Positions 34,280 to 45,472 of a DNA stretch of 64,000 bases are shown in pieces. This DNA is from Parapristionchus giblindavisi (lineage: Eukaryota; Nematoda; Chromadorea; Rhabditida; Diplogasteridae). Within the stretch, counting starts at the first letter, position 1; every line of letters begins with the position of its first letter. The position numbers and the translations under genes are program-made. Under the pieces are notes generated by a model. The model saw nothing but the letters and a program-made list of their open reading frames with translations. It did not search any database and had not been told where the DNA came from. The DNA lies in NCBI GenBank assembly GCA_943737045.1, contig CALSFV010000349.1, positions 124,001 through 188,000 on the forward strand. Direction: 5' to 3'.

Positions 34280-35338
34280 ATGAAGTTTTTTCCCCAGTTC
34301 GATTGCATCTGTAAGACCCTGTATCAATCGAGAGAAGGTGGTCAATTGGTCAAATTATTTCGTGACCATGAACATCTTCTGAATGGAGTTGGTGATGAAT
34401 ACTGGAGCGATTACGTCGTTTTAGGTAACTACCGTAATCCATTTACTACCGTAATCCATTTCCTACCGTAATCTTTTTTAGCCTATATTCTTGCACAATT
34501 CCATTCGGGACAGTACGAACGACTGTTTGAAACAATTTCTCGAGGTACACCGAAGATCAATTTTCAACAAAAAATCGATAATCAGGCCGATTTTCCACTC
34601 GCTACTACAAGGAACTACAAGATCTGTGGTATGGCGCCAAATACAAAGAGGTACGGGTCTCAAAGGGATAACTACCGTAATCCAATCGTCATTAGTGTGA
34701 GAAGAAACGGCAGAAAGTGCTCGGTGCGGTGGAGAAATATCGAATTCGTCGGAAATTCCCCCCACCTTCATCAATCTGGGATGGACAGGAAACAGTCTAC
34801 AGTTTCAAAGAAAATTCGCGAAAGGTCAATCAATTTATTTACCGTCACGACCACCCATATTCTTATAGTTACAAGTATAAACGTAAACTGATTACAGTAA
34901 CTATCCCCTTTTTATTTTCCCCGTGTACAGATTTCTTAATTTTAATTCGTTCATTTAACTTGTTGAAACATCATGATGTATGATAATTAAATAATTAAAT
35001 AAATAAACCGCCTTTTCACTCTAGAATAGTGTCCGCGCTTCTAAAATGAATAACGTAATCAATATTCGCTAATTACAGTATCTAAAGCAGTACTACAAAA
35101 ACAATCCATATCCCTCACTAGATCAGAAGAAGGAAATCGCACGAATGACCGAGCTAGAACTGGTCCAGGTAAAGATCAATGACCAAAGATCAAAGATCAA
35201 ATATCATATTTATAGATCTCGAACTGGTTCAAGAATCGTCGACAACGTGAGAAATGTAGCAGTAAACCGGCGAGGAGGGAATCAAGTCCAATAAATGAAT
35301 CGATATCTCTTTGTACACATTATGATCATTCTCGTTAA
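34280..35338 (+). CDS. SIX-family homeobox transcription factor, 204 aa
   Basis: Six exons join in frame: 34280-34424, 34482-34544, 34586-34650, 34696-34824, 35079-35168, 35216-35338. A short SIX domain (residues about 5-105: CICKTLYQ...[20 protein letters not shown]...[22 protein letters not shown]) is followed directly by a SIX-type homeodomain (about 113-174) with [28 protein letters not shown] and the recognition helix [14 protein letters not shown] proteins bind DNA and, with Eyes-absent partners, specify anterior and mesodermal fates. The tail is only about 30 residues (HYDHSR end), so the protein is near minimal for the family. It looks diverged: [13 protein letters not shown] replaces the usual [20 protein letters not shown] is closest in my memory to the Six4/5 (unc-39) group, but paralogue assignment is uncertain. 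Intron 1 (56 nt) contains three TACCGTAATC motifs. Confidence -1.
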
Positions 35339-35918
35339 ATATATTTAAATATTTGCCAAATACAATCTATTGATTTCCATAACACATGAACTCTTTCATT
35401 ATCAGTCAGTTATTGTCTTTGTCATGATATCCTTATACTATCTATTATATTTATAATATAGTTCATACTATGTTTGTTGTTTTCTCATATGTACAATAGA
35501 AAAATATATTTGAATCGCCATTCAAGGACCCGCGATTCAAATACACAGCTAATATAAAATAAAGGAGACTTTTAAATAACTTCAATTTTATCGATTTATG
35601 CAAATGACAAAACGATCAAAGCATGGACCAGTATTGATTAATCTATATATCGGTACATATGTATTGGATTACGGTAACACAGTATCACTACTTACTATTT
35701 ACAGGATATGTTTATGATGATTTGGAAGGAATGGATGAGGGTGTACGGTAATGACCGCTTGTATTGCACAGAATATTGATTGGACAAAAGAACTTATTGA
35801 TTAGTGGGCATATAAAATTGGGTTAATGATGATGATCTACCCTAGCAGAAGATTCTAATAGCTGAATTGATTGATGAGAACTCTCGGAGAGAAAGACGAT
35901 AGGTGGATTACGGTAGGT
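35339..35918. other. Convergent spacer between the SIX gene and the SXP/RAL-2 gene
   Basis: AT-rich; no exon seen. Both flanking genes end towards this stretch, so it should hold two polyadenylation sites; AATAAAATAAAGG-like sequence occurs near 35560. Confidence -1.
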
Positions 35919-38407
35919 TTACAAGGCGAAATCGATCGCTCGTCCGAGTCGAACAGAGTCGAACTCGACAAGATCTCGTTGCGAATCCATGAGTACGGTA
36001 GCTAGGATCTTCTCGAGAAGCAAGGTGTACTTGACGTCGATCGAAACCTTCTTCGCTTCGAGATCGCTGCAATTACGGTAGTTTGGAACGGGTGTTGATT
36101 GGTGACTGATTTTATTGATTGATTTTGCCGTAAATGGATAGTGACTCACGCTTTGCCATTGTGCAGATGCTTATCGATCTTGGCGGGACGACGTTGGGCC
36201 CATATTGCGAGTTTCTCCTGAACGGAAAATACAGTATACTGTAACTTTCGATCAATTATCGATCGGTTACCTTCAACTCCTTGGCGCTCAGATCAGAGAA
36301 GAAGAGCAATGCGTCAAGTTCATCGATCGAACGAACGACCTCGCTCAGCCGAGCGTGACCATCGACACCGGATCTGTGATAGTCAATGATAAGATCATGG
36401 AGAGCAAGTGGGGGCATAGCTCAGTGGTAGAGCGCTCGCTTAGCATGCGAGAGGGCTGGGGTTCAATTCCCCATGCCTCCAGAATCTTTTGCCGACCCAC
36501 CTGAACCATTGTAGAGCCTGTGATAGGAGTGGATAGAAAGCGTATCCGATATCCTCGATTCGCTTCTTCTCCTTAAAGGGTAGAGGACTAATTAATGAAT
36601 TAATTGTTCATTTCCCATGATGGATCGTATTCACTTTCCGTTGTGGAATGCATTTGCTTTGTGTGGATCCCGCGCATTTTCCACCTTTATCTCTCCCTCA
36701 CCCTCTTCTTATCTTTCTCCCTCCACCTCTCCCTCCTCTCTTTCTCTCCACCTCTACCTCTCCCTCTTCCTCTTCCTTTGATTGTCAATCCTGACTTGAA
36801 TGGGAACAACGATCCCCCTCACATTCTCTATCTCTATTAAATGTGACCGATCGTCCATCACAATGGTTCAGAGACGAGAGTCAACTAGAGAGAGAAACTA
36901 CAAAACCCCCATAGGATTGATGAACTTGTTCGATTTAGAGGTATGCAAAAAAGGACTTAAAATAGATCGGAACCGGAACGATCAATAACTATAAACCGTT
37001 TAAATAATGTCAATCAAGTCTGATGACTACTCAAAACGGTCAATCGATAAACAAGGATTACGGTAGGGAGTACCTTTCGCGCGTCGGGAGCCAGATCGAT
37101 AAGCTGATCAAGATCTCTGAATGCAGTACGGAGTAGGACGAGAGTGGAACGTGTACGAGACTCACGATTGTCCATGTCGAGAAGGACACGAGAGACCAAT
37201 TCCTGACGATTATTGATTATTTGAATTTAATTTTTATTTATCGCTCAACCAGTAAGTACCACGTCAGTTTTTTTTTTACAAAATTGAGATAGATTTTTCT
37301 GTTGTGTTTTAAGATGGATTAGCTTGAAATATCTCCGATAGATTTTGTACAAAATTGGGTTGCTTGCTATCAGTACTATACGAGAGCGTCTGCTCTTTTA
37401 AAGGATGTGAAAAGTTCAATGGTTCAATGGCATAGAAAAAAGGCATTGACGCAAATTTGGAAAACATTTTTTTAAAGTTGAATCCTCATTCTTAACAAAA
37501 TAAATCCAAAACACTTATCATTATGAATAATCTCACAGTTCGTTCTTGCTTCATCGCCCATTCCTCTATTCTCTGTCTCACGAATGATGGCTTCGCGTCT
37601 CCACTGAAGACCTCCGCCAGTGTTCTCGTCGTCTTGTCTTCCTGAAGATAGCATACATTTAAAATAAATAACAGCAAATCTTCTTGTTAATATACTGGTC
37701 TATTTGAAATCATTGAGATATTCTGAAGGATCTCATAACCTCACAATCTTGGTACTTATGAATAATAGAATAAAGTGGAACACCATCCAAGCTAATCAAT
37801 TGATACTTTGGTTACTGTAGTACCTTATGTTGTTTGGGGAATACCACCAGAGGTGACGGAGAGGGGAACATGGATGGAGGTGCGGCCATTCCTTCTGATG
37901 ATAGAATAGGATCATGATTCATCATTAACGAATCATCTCGAGGAGGAGGAGAGGGAGGAATCTGATCTTCTTGTGAGTAGTCGGATGGAAAATCTGAAAG
38001 ATTTCCACAATCAATCGATAATCGTTGATCATAGATACATTTGAATTATTTGCATTTAACTTTATCTAGATCAATTATGAGGTCACCGGATCTGTACCAA
38101 TATGAGAGGGCAGCACCGATCACTATTTCTTCTTTTGTGGACATCAATCGATAATCAATCAATCAATAATCGTTCGATAATTATCCCGATTCATCGACCA
38201 GTGTAATATTTTTGCCCAATTTGTACTCAAGACATTACAATTCTCATAAATAGTTGTGCCTTATATATTTGTTGAAACTCATTCAAATGGAAATATAAAA
38301 TATTTTTTGTAGCATCAAAATGGGTACTCACCATCCTCAATTCCATTTCCGGTGAAATCCGCTCGTACAGTCGCCAGTAAAACGGGTAGTAAAATGAGGC
38401 TTCGCAT
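35919..38407 (-). CDS. Secreted protein with two SXP/RAL-2 (DUF148)-like domains, 289 aa
   Basis: Eight exons keep frame: 38407-38332, 37993-37824, 37641-37537, 37202-37074, 36571-36501, 36373-36271, 36217-36150, 36066-35919. MRSLILLPVLLATVRA is a clear signal peptide. A Pro-rich stretch (residues ~26-82) is followed by domain 1 (~83-160): FVRQRIEEWAMKQ, then ELVSRVLLDMDNRESRTRST...LDQLIDLAPDAR. Domain 2 (~195-289) repeats the pattern: DALLFFSDLSAKELKEKLAI, AKKVSIDVKYTLLLEKILAT. This W-containing helix followed by a helix-rich segment is the SXP/RAL-2 pattern, a nematode-specific family of small secreted, often immunogenic, helical proteins that bind ions or lipids in some species. Two domains in one chain is less usual. 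Intron 5 contains a tRNA gene on the opposite strand. The family assignment is by pattern, not by search. Confidence -1.
36410..36481 (+). tRNA. tRNA-Ala (AGC)
   Basis: 72 nt fold to a complete cloverleaf: acceptor GGGGGCA/TGCCTCC with one G-T pair, D-arm GCTC/GAGC, anticodon stem CTCGC/GCGAG around TTAGCAT (anticodon AGC), five-base variable loop, T-arm TGGGG/CCCCA around TTCAATT, discriminator A. A box TAGCTCAGTGG and B box GGTTCAATTCC are intact. It lies antisense in intron 5 of the SXP/RAL-2 gene, 20 nt from the intron's donor side. Confidence -1.
36680..36785 (+). repeat. C/T-rich low-complexity tract
   Basis: CTCTCCCTCCACC-type tract inside intron 4 of the SXP/RAL-2 gene; the open frame over it is compositional. 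Confidence -1.
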
Positions 38408-39780
38408 GATCTGAAAATTATTCAAATTAAAGAAAAACTAAGCCAAAAGTAGAAACAAAAAGAGTAAAAAGGTGGAAGTAAAACGACAATGGGAGGGAAG
38501 TATGGAATTTAATGAACGATGAAAGAGAAAGCTACTGTAATAATTGTCATCAGAAACTTTGTTCATTATAATTAGATTACAAGAGAGATAAATTGTGTCT
38601 AACATTCATTCCTCACACTGTTTCTGCAGTATTCGCAATCCATGATATTTTGTCTAAAGCCATATTTCTTTCAATGTCAAACAGAAGAGAGAAAATTTTA
38701 AATACGCGAGTTTTGCTATACAGTGTTAGTTCTGGCTTTCGAAGTGCACTGCATACTGTACATGAAGCATTCGACAGTAGATACAGTAGAAGCGGAACAA
38801 AATTCCAAGTAAACAGTCCATTTGTACATTTATAGAATTCTATGGATCAAGGAAGTATACCAGTTGTCAACAATCTTCTCATATCAATACATACTATTTA
38901 CTATTTGTATTGGTTACAATAGGATATTCACTACATTTGGAATAAGAAAAAGAATCATGATATTTGGGGAGCAGGAACAACATCGTGCCAAAATATATAA
39001 TAATGTTCTGAACAAGATTCGATACGATGACAACGACCACATCCATCGCTTTATCATCGACTTGTAGGAACTTAGGGTCGGATGACTCTATTCATAATAC
39101 TTTGAAATAAAAATCCGACGTTCAAGCTCTATTCAAAAGTTGCGGAAAAAGAACAGCTAAGAAAAGTCAAAACGTTATACACATTTTTCGCCCTTTTTCT
39201 TTTCCTTTTGGGACTTTGGAACATCACATACATATTTTGAATTCTTTTGACCATTCTCATGGCGAACCAGCTGATCTAATAACTTTCTTCAAACGGACCT
39301 CACTCGAGGCACAGCTTGCCATAACAAAAAGTTATCGTGCTGTGAAGAAAGGTGGTAACCGTTCTTGAGTATCGAGAAGTTTGGTATCGCTTATAAGTCG
39401 AACCAGTATGATGATATAGAATAACTTAGGTGGAACAGTTTGGTGATGAAATACATATATATGTAGGTAACAATGACAAATAGATTTGGAATAGCTACCC
39501 GAGAATGTAATAAAGAATACTTCAAGATTGAGTACCAATGAACTATCAATCGCTACTATCATGACATGATAATGTCAATAACCTATCTGTCATATCTTTT
39601 CAAGAACTACAGTTATGCAAAATACCAACAATTATCGACAACGATTCTGAGCACAAGGTAATACACATTTCAGCAGTTCCCTAATGAGGACAAATCGTTT
39701 GCTCAACCATAAATTACATTGTAGAGAACACTGAAGAGTCAGTTTAAACGTCCGAAAACAGATCGAGTAAGTTAAAGCAG
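38408..39780. other. Spacer, no gene supported
   Basis: Open frames (for example 38593-38835) lack codon or splice support. The region is AT-rich upstream DNA of the SXP/RAL-2 gene. TATATATGTAGG near 39460 and scattered TACAGTA motifs are the only noticeable words. Confidence -1.
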
Positions 39781-39949
39781 GACTGGATTGGAGATAGGGG
39801 AGGAAGATAGGCGAAGGAAAGGAGAAGGGGCACATTGGAAGAGTCCTAGAAAGAGAGGGATAGACGAATATAGGGGATTGAACCAAAGAATCAGAGATAA
39901 GTCACCGGTTAGGATTATAGGAGTGGTCATTCCACATATAGGCACAGGT

Positions 39950-40500
39950 GGAGGAGGGAGAGGGAGAGGGAGGGAATAGGAGAGGTAGAGAGGGAGAAGG
40001 AGAGAATAGGAGAGGTAGAGAGGGAGAGGGAGGGAATAGGGGATGGAGAGGTGGAGAATAGAGAGATGGAGAGAATAGGGAGAGGGAGAGGTAGAGAACT
40101 GGAGAGGGAGAGAGGGAGAGGGAGGGAATAGGGGATGGAGAGGGGGAGAATAGAGAGATGGAGAGAATAGGGAGAGGGAGAGGTAGAGAACTGGAGAGGG
40201 AGAGAGGGAGAAGGAGGGAATAGGGGATGGAGAGGGGGAGAATAGAGAGATGGAGAGAATGGGGAGAGGGAGAGGTAGAGAACTGGAGAGGGAGAGAGGG
40301 AGAGGGAGGGAATAGGGGATGGAGAGGGGGAGAATAGAGAGATGGAGAGAATGGGGAGAGGGAGAGGTAGAGAACTGGAGAGGGAGAGAGGAACAGTGAG
40401 GGAATAGGGTGAAGACAGAGGGACAGGGAAGGAAAAGGATAAGGGAGAGATAGAGAGAGGGAGGGAATAGGAAGAGAGAGAATAAGGAGAGTGAGGGATG
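39950..40500. repeat. GA-rich minisatellite, ~92-bp unit, about four copies
   Basis: The marker GGGGATGGAGAGG recurs at about 40039, 40131, 40223 and 40315, giving a 92-bp period, and GGTAGAGAACTGGAGAGGG occurs once per unit. Two long minus-strand frames (up to 254 codons, Ser/Pro/Leu only) cross it in different phases. 92 is not a multiple of three, so these are not protein-coding. Confidence -1.
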
Positions 40501-40814
40501 GAACAAGACAGATATCGAAATATGAGAAGGGAGCATGTGCGCGAACTATACGTGATAGATAGATCATCTTAATTAGCCCTTGCCTAAATGAGACAAATCG
40601 GAGCCCATCCCTATTGTGAGGGAAGAAGAACAAAAAGATCGAAAATAGTCCATCAGAGATTTGAGATATTTTATACGATTATTACTCCTATTTATGCATG
40701 GATAACCAAATATTGGAAAAGATCAAGGTTTGGATAGGTTTCATTCAGTAATAATAAATTTACCTGTGAAATGATTCTCGATGACAAGGAAATAATCGAC
40801 TTTAATACAATTAT

Positions 40815-40935
40815 GAAGAGGCTGCATGAAGAAGGAAATACAACTCCCGGCTTTCCAAACACCTTCTGGGCTCCTGGGCTTCTGGGCACCTTCTGGGCTC
40901 GAAGAGGCTCCTTCATGCAGCCTCTTCGGACGGAG
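40815..40935. repeat. Hairpin with CTTCTGGGC repeats
   Basis: GAAGAGGCTGCATGAAG at 40815-40831 is mirrored by CTTCATGCAGCCTCTTC at 40911-40927. The loop has three CTTCTGGGC words and a partial inverted GAAGAGGCTCC. It is a small foldback. Confidence -1.
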
Positions 40936-43871
40936 CTTCTACTGCTACGTGGGTTATTAACTTCAATTTCTAATGCATTCTTTTCTGGATTCTACTTCGA
41001 GCACAGATGTTGAAAGACCATCAAGATACACGATGACCCGATGATTAGAAGAAAGAATTGAACGTCATTGATCTATGAAGGACCCCTGCCATGACCCACC
41101 GCACCAATGTGCGAATGTGATAAAGATTATTATTATTATTATTATACAATTATAATACTCACTCGATTCCAAACAAGTCGGGACACTTTTGTTAGAGATG
41201 GATGCAAAACCGTCCAAACTTCCCTATTTGACAAGATGGTGACAGTTCATACCACAAAGAGTTAAGCTTACTATATTACTATATTACTCGGTAGTAAACT
41301 ATTATGTTTTACTGTAGTTTGGGTTAATGTGCATGCAAATACACACATTAACAAGTAATATATGTGATATCATTCATAATATGAGAACCGGGTTTGAAAC
41401 AATTTTAGAGAAAGTGAAAATGAGTGAGAGGAGAAGAGGAGGAGAATAGTGAAAGTGGTAACTAGGATGGGAATGATTGGAAAAGGAGAGGGAGAAGGAG
41501 GGGGAGAGGGAGAGGGAGAGAGGGAGGAAGAAGGAGAGGGAGAGGCAGAGGCAGAGGGAGAGAGAGGGACGGCCAACCTCATTTTTTTCTTAAAGATTGT
41601 GAGACTTCTCGTTGTGGATCTGTCTATATGGGACGATTGGACTTATACAGTTTATTGATTCATTTGATTAAAGTTGATTGTGAGAACTATGAGTGAGAAT
41701 GAAATGGGGCACTATGATAGATATTTTCGACATGCTCAAATATGAAACATAAGGTGGCGATATGATAATGGAATACAGCATTAATTGTGCTCACATCTGG
41801 ATTGAATACATAAATTGAAAAGATAGCACTATAAAGTGGGAAGAGGGCGGGGGATCTCTTATAATCAGTGATGGGAACACTCTCACTATATCAGAAGTCT
41901 CAGATGGAGACTACGTCAGAAGCTCATTACATCAGAAGATTGACATACATTTCGACCATGGTGTCTGATCATGGTCTTAGGGAAACTAGCTGATCTGTAA
42001 AAGCAAACATATTTATATCTGGATCCATGAAAGGTAAACAAAAGGCCATGAATTCGGTGTGAAAATGAAGATTTTCGTCATTTGTTCGCCTTTTAAGTGC
42101 TCAAATATAAATTGGGGATGTTTGCTTCTACACATCAGTTAGTCTCACTACGATTTCAGAAGAAAAAAACATGGTCGAAATCTAAGTATATAAGTGTACC
42201 ATTCAAATAATGTCCCTTTTAAAGAAGGGGACCCATGAGTTGACATGACTGACTCCCGCCACGATAAGCATGCTGGCTATTGTTTATATTATATGGTAAT
42301 TGGCGTAAGGGATAATGAGAAAATGAGAGAGAAAGTATGCAAATTCGATGAGCACTCTCTACATGCCTTGAAAGTTGTACTTTCAATGCTCATAGTGAGC
42401 TTTAAACACATCGGGAATCAATATCAGATATGTCTTTCGATTCGTGTGATGAATCTCTATCATACTATCCGAACAGTCTTATTACGAAAAAACTCGTGGG
42501 TCTCCATCTTTAAGATGAATCAGTATCATTATTTGATTTAAATGCTAAATATCCTTTCGCTGATGAAACAATGATTTATCAAATTTTGAATTCTAAAAAT
42601 GCCAGTGATTGTGAGAGCAACATGCATGATACAAGGAGGTGTTTAGACACAAGTACATACTTTATACATGATAATAATATTCAGTTGTGGTTCTATAGAT
42701 CTACTCAAGATGGCCAATAACATGGAGTAGTTGCACTCTCTAGAAACACTGGACGAAGCAGCGGGCCTTCATATTTTATGTTGCATGTTTTAAGTATACT
42801 ATTTATTATTAAATAATTAGAATACACTAGCATGCTTATACATGATTTTTCATAGCTAATGGATGCTTATATGGGATGAAGGATTCGATGCATCATCTTG
42901 AGCAGGCATGTGTATCTGTTCCGTGAACTCCCCGATTTAAAAGATATAATAGATTGAAAGATACACGAACACGATCAAAGAATTAGACAAATTTTGTGGA
43001 ACTTGTGTGAGCTGAACACTATTATCTAAATGAAAATGCATGCAGATTTTAAAGAATACCCGAAACACGAAATCAAAAGGTGAACAAACGATAATCTGAT
43101 AGATAACGAAGAGTTTATAAGAAATCGTGAAATAATGTTAAACAATATTTTCGCTACACTTCATATATTTTTCACGTTTTATCTATTCGATTTCTTGGAT
43201 TCACACTCAGTTAATAAATTTATCAAAATGACATAACAACTTGTGTTATATTGAAAAGAAGAAACATGAATTATACGGGTTGCCCTGCCCTATTCCTTGT
43301 AAATTGTCGTTGTTCTTTGTTCAGGCCAATTTAGTATACATAGACTCTGGTACTTTTTACCGGATGTGGATCTCATCCCGGATGTAACCTTTTTTGACAG
43401 GCTTTACGGCTTTGTCGTTCGTTGTGATTGAAACTATGTATCTATAGTAAAGATGGGGAAGATTAGAGAATGGAAACGCAACGAAAAAGTTTAAAGTAGT
43501 CTAAACGGTATAAATTATGGAAATCTCACGAATGAATTGAGAAGTTGAGAAAATTTTCTCTGGAGAAGACCTCCAGATTCCACCTATTACAAAGAAAAAG
43601 TTGTATAGTACAGTTTCTCATGATGGGAAGGAAGAGTATTTAACAAGATGTACATAGTGTATTGTACATTAAAGAATTCGAAGCAGTAATGCATTACTAC
43701 TCTTTGCTTTGTATTTAGAGACGGTCTCAATTGATACAATGGGAAGAATGAAAAGTAAAGAAGACAGGTAGATTTTATCAACGTACTTATGCACGAAACG
43801 AGACAAATAGTACTGGAAAAAAGATTCACAGTAAAGTTGTTAAAAGTAAGAGATGCAAACTGTCTACATAT
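40936..43871. other. Gene-poor stretch with simple repeats and one TTAA element
   Basis: (TTA)n at 41125-41147, a G/A tract at 41470-41570, and the TTAA element at 42219-42513. No exon with splice support was found in the rest. Confidence -1.
42219..42513. mobile_element. TTAA-flanked element, copy 3 with different interior
   Basis: Ends AGAAGGGGACCCATGAG and CTCGTGGGTCTCCATCT with TTAA on both sides match the 18.2- and 20.6-kb elements, but the ~250-bp interior is unrelated and has no B box. It shows that one transposase family mobilised different cargos. Confidence -1.
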
Positions 43872-44911
43872 GAGGCCGTTTGCGTAAGAATCGACTAAAA
43901 GAAATAAAATTTGGCACAGTCAAAAAATCAAATTTTGGAGGTCGAGGTTCTCAAGGGTGCTAATGAGTGCTCACGTGCTCAGGGTGCTCACGTTCATTTT
44001 GCACCTAGAGACACCGTTGAGGCCAGACGACGTCGCGTTGAAATCGCGTTTTTCGTCATTTCTCGTGATCCGATAGTGCTAAAAATTGCAAAATATACCC
44101 TCAGAGGCAGAATTTGATGGCGATCACGCCTGTCTAATTCATTTTTCATGGAAAAATTTCAGAAATTTTCAAAATTGGAAATTCAGTCGATGGAAAAAGT
44201 CCGTTTTGCGAGATACATAGATCGGACCGGAATGGCATCAGGAATCCATAGAAAAAATTTCAGCCAATTTGCGCCCGAGTCATTCGAGATAATCAACTTT
44301 TAGTGTAGTCATTTTACCGTTGATGCGGAGGCAAGAGACGAGAGAGTGTGCTGGGGCGAGAGAGCAAAGAGGCAGGTGAGGCGATCAGGATGGGAATGAA
44401 GGGGAGTGGACGGGATGCCCTTCCCTTCAACCTTCTCTGCTCTCTCACAATTTCATACTCTCTAGCCTCTTTCCTACTCTTCAACGGCAAAATGACTACA
44501 CTAAAAGTTGATTATCTCGAATGACTCGGGCGCAAATTGGCTGAAATTTTTTCTATGGAATCCTGATGCCATTCCGGTCCGATCTATGTATCTCGCAAAA
44601 CGGACTTCTTTCATCGACTGAATTTCCAATTTTGAAAATTTCTGAAATTTTTCCATGAAAAATGAATTAGACAGGCTCGATCGCCATCAAATTCTGCACC
44701 TGAAGGTTTATTTTGCAATTTTTAGCACCATCGGGTCACGAGAAATGACTAAAAACGCGATTTCAACGCGACGTCGTTTGGCCTCACCTGTGGCTCTAGG
44801 TGCAAAATGAACGTGACCATCGTCATGAGCACCCTTGAGAACCCCGATCCCCAAAATTTGATTTTTTTACTGTGCCGGCACTTAGTCGAGTCTTACGCAA
44901 ACGGCCTCATA
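43872..44911. repeat. 1.04-kb palindrome
   Basis: Arms of about 450 bp (43872-44325 and 44485-44911) begin ATATGAGGCCGTTTGCGTAA and end in its complement. The centre is a ~150-bp GA/CT-rich piece. Shared landmarks are CGACGTCGCGTTGAAATCGC and ATCTCGAATGACTCGGGCGC. Arm identity is high with scattered substitutions. No long frame; a foldback or large MITE is likely. Confidence -1.
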
Positions 44912-45472
44912 TAGAGCAACATCGGGATGATTTGTGCCAATATGCATGACGACGGACTTTGTTTTGGACATGCAAAGATCGAAATTCATTGCTACTATTG
45001 CACATCGAACTAATTTGGGCATGTGCCATATTCCAAACTAGACAAAACATATAATACGGCATTACATTTGAATTACGCGCCTGGATCCGAGTCAGGTAAT
45101 GTGTAACGTGTTACATTTCGCTACGTATGCATCGACGTACATTTTGGATTGTGTTCGTTACCGTAACCAATAATAGTTCACTACAGTAACCTTTTATAAT
45201 AACTTTCAGGTTCATCATGGTTTCAACACAATCCAAATTTTGGGCTGACGCATACTTATTGTTTGAGAAATGTAGCACGTTTTACGGAGTAGGCATGGAA
45301 GGCAAATGTAATAATATTGCAATTTTATGTAATATCGCTAAAAGATTTGATTCATTATACTGTAAATCAGAATTTGTTCAGTGATAGATATAATTTCTTT
45401 ATTATAATACAGCTTAAATAAAGTGGACGAGCCCAAAGTCCAGACTCGGATCAGTATCCGCAATATGGATTT

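Noticed and set aside
39772..40633. Two long minus-strand Ser/Pro/Leu open frames
   Set aside because: They follow a 92-bp GA/CT minisatellite in different phases; openness is a result of base composition.
42245..42541. 98-codon plus-strand frame
   Set aside because: Lies inside a TTAA-flanked short element with no transposase similarity.
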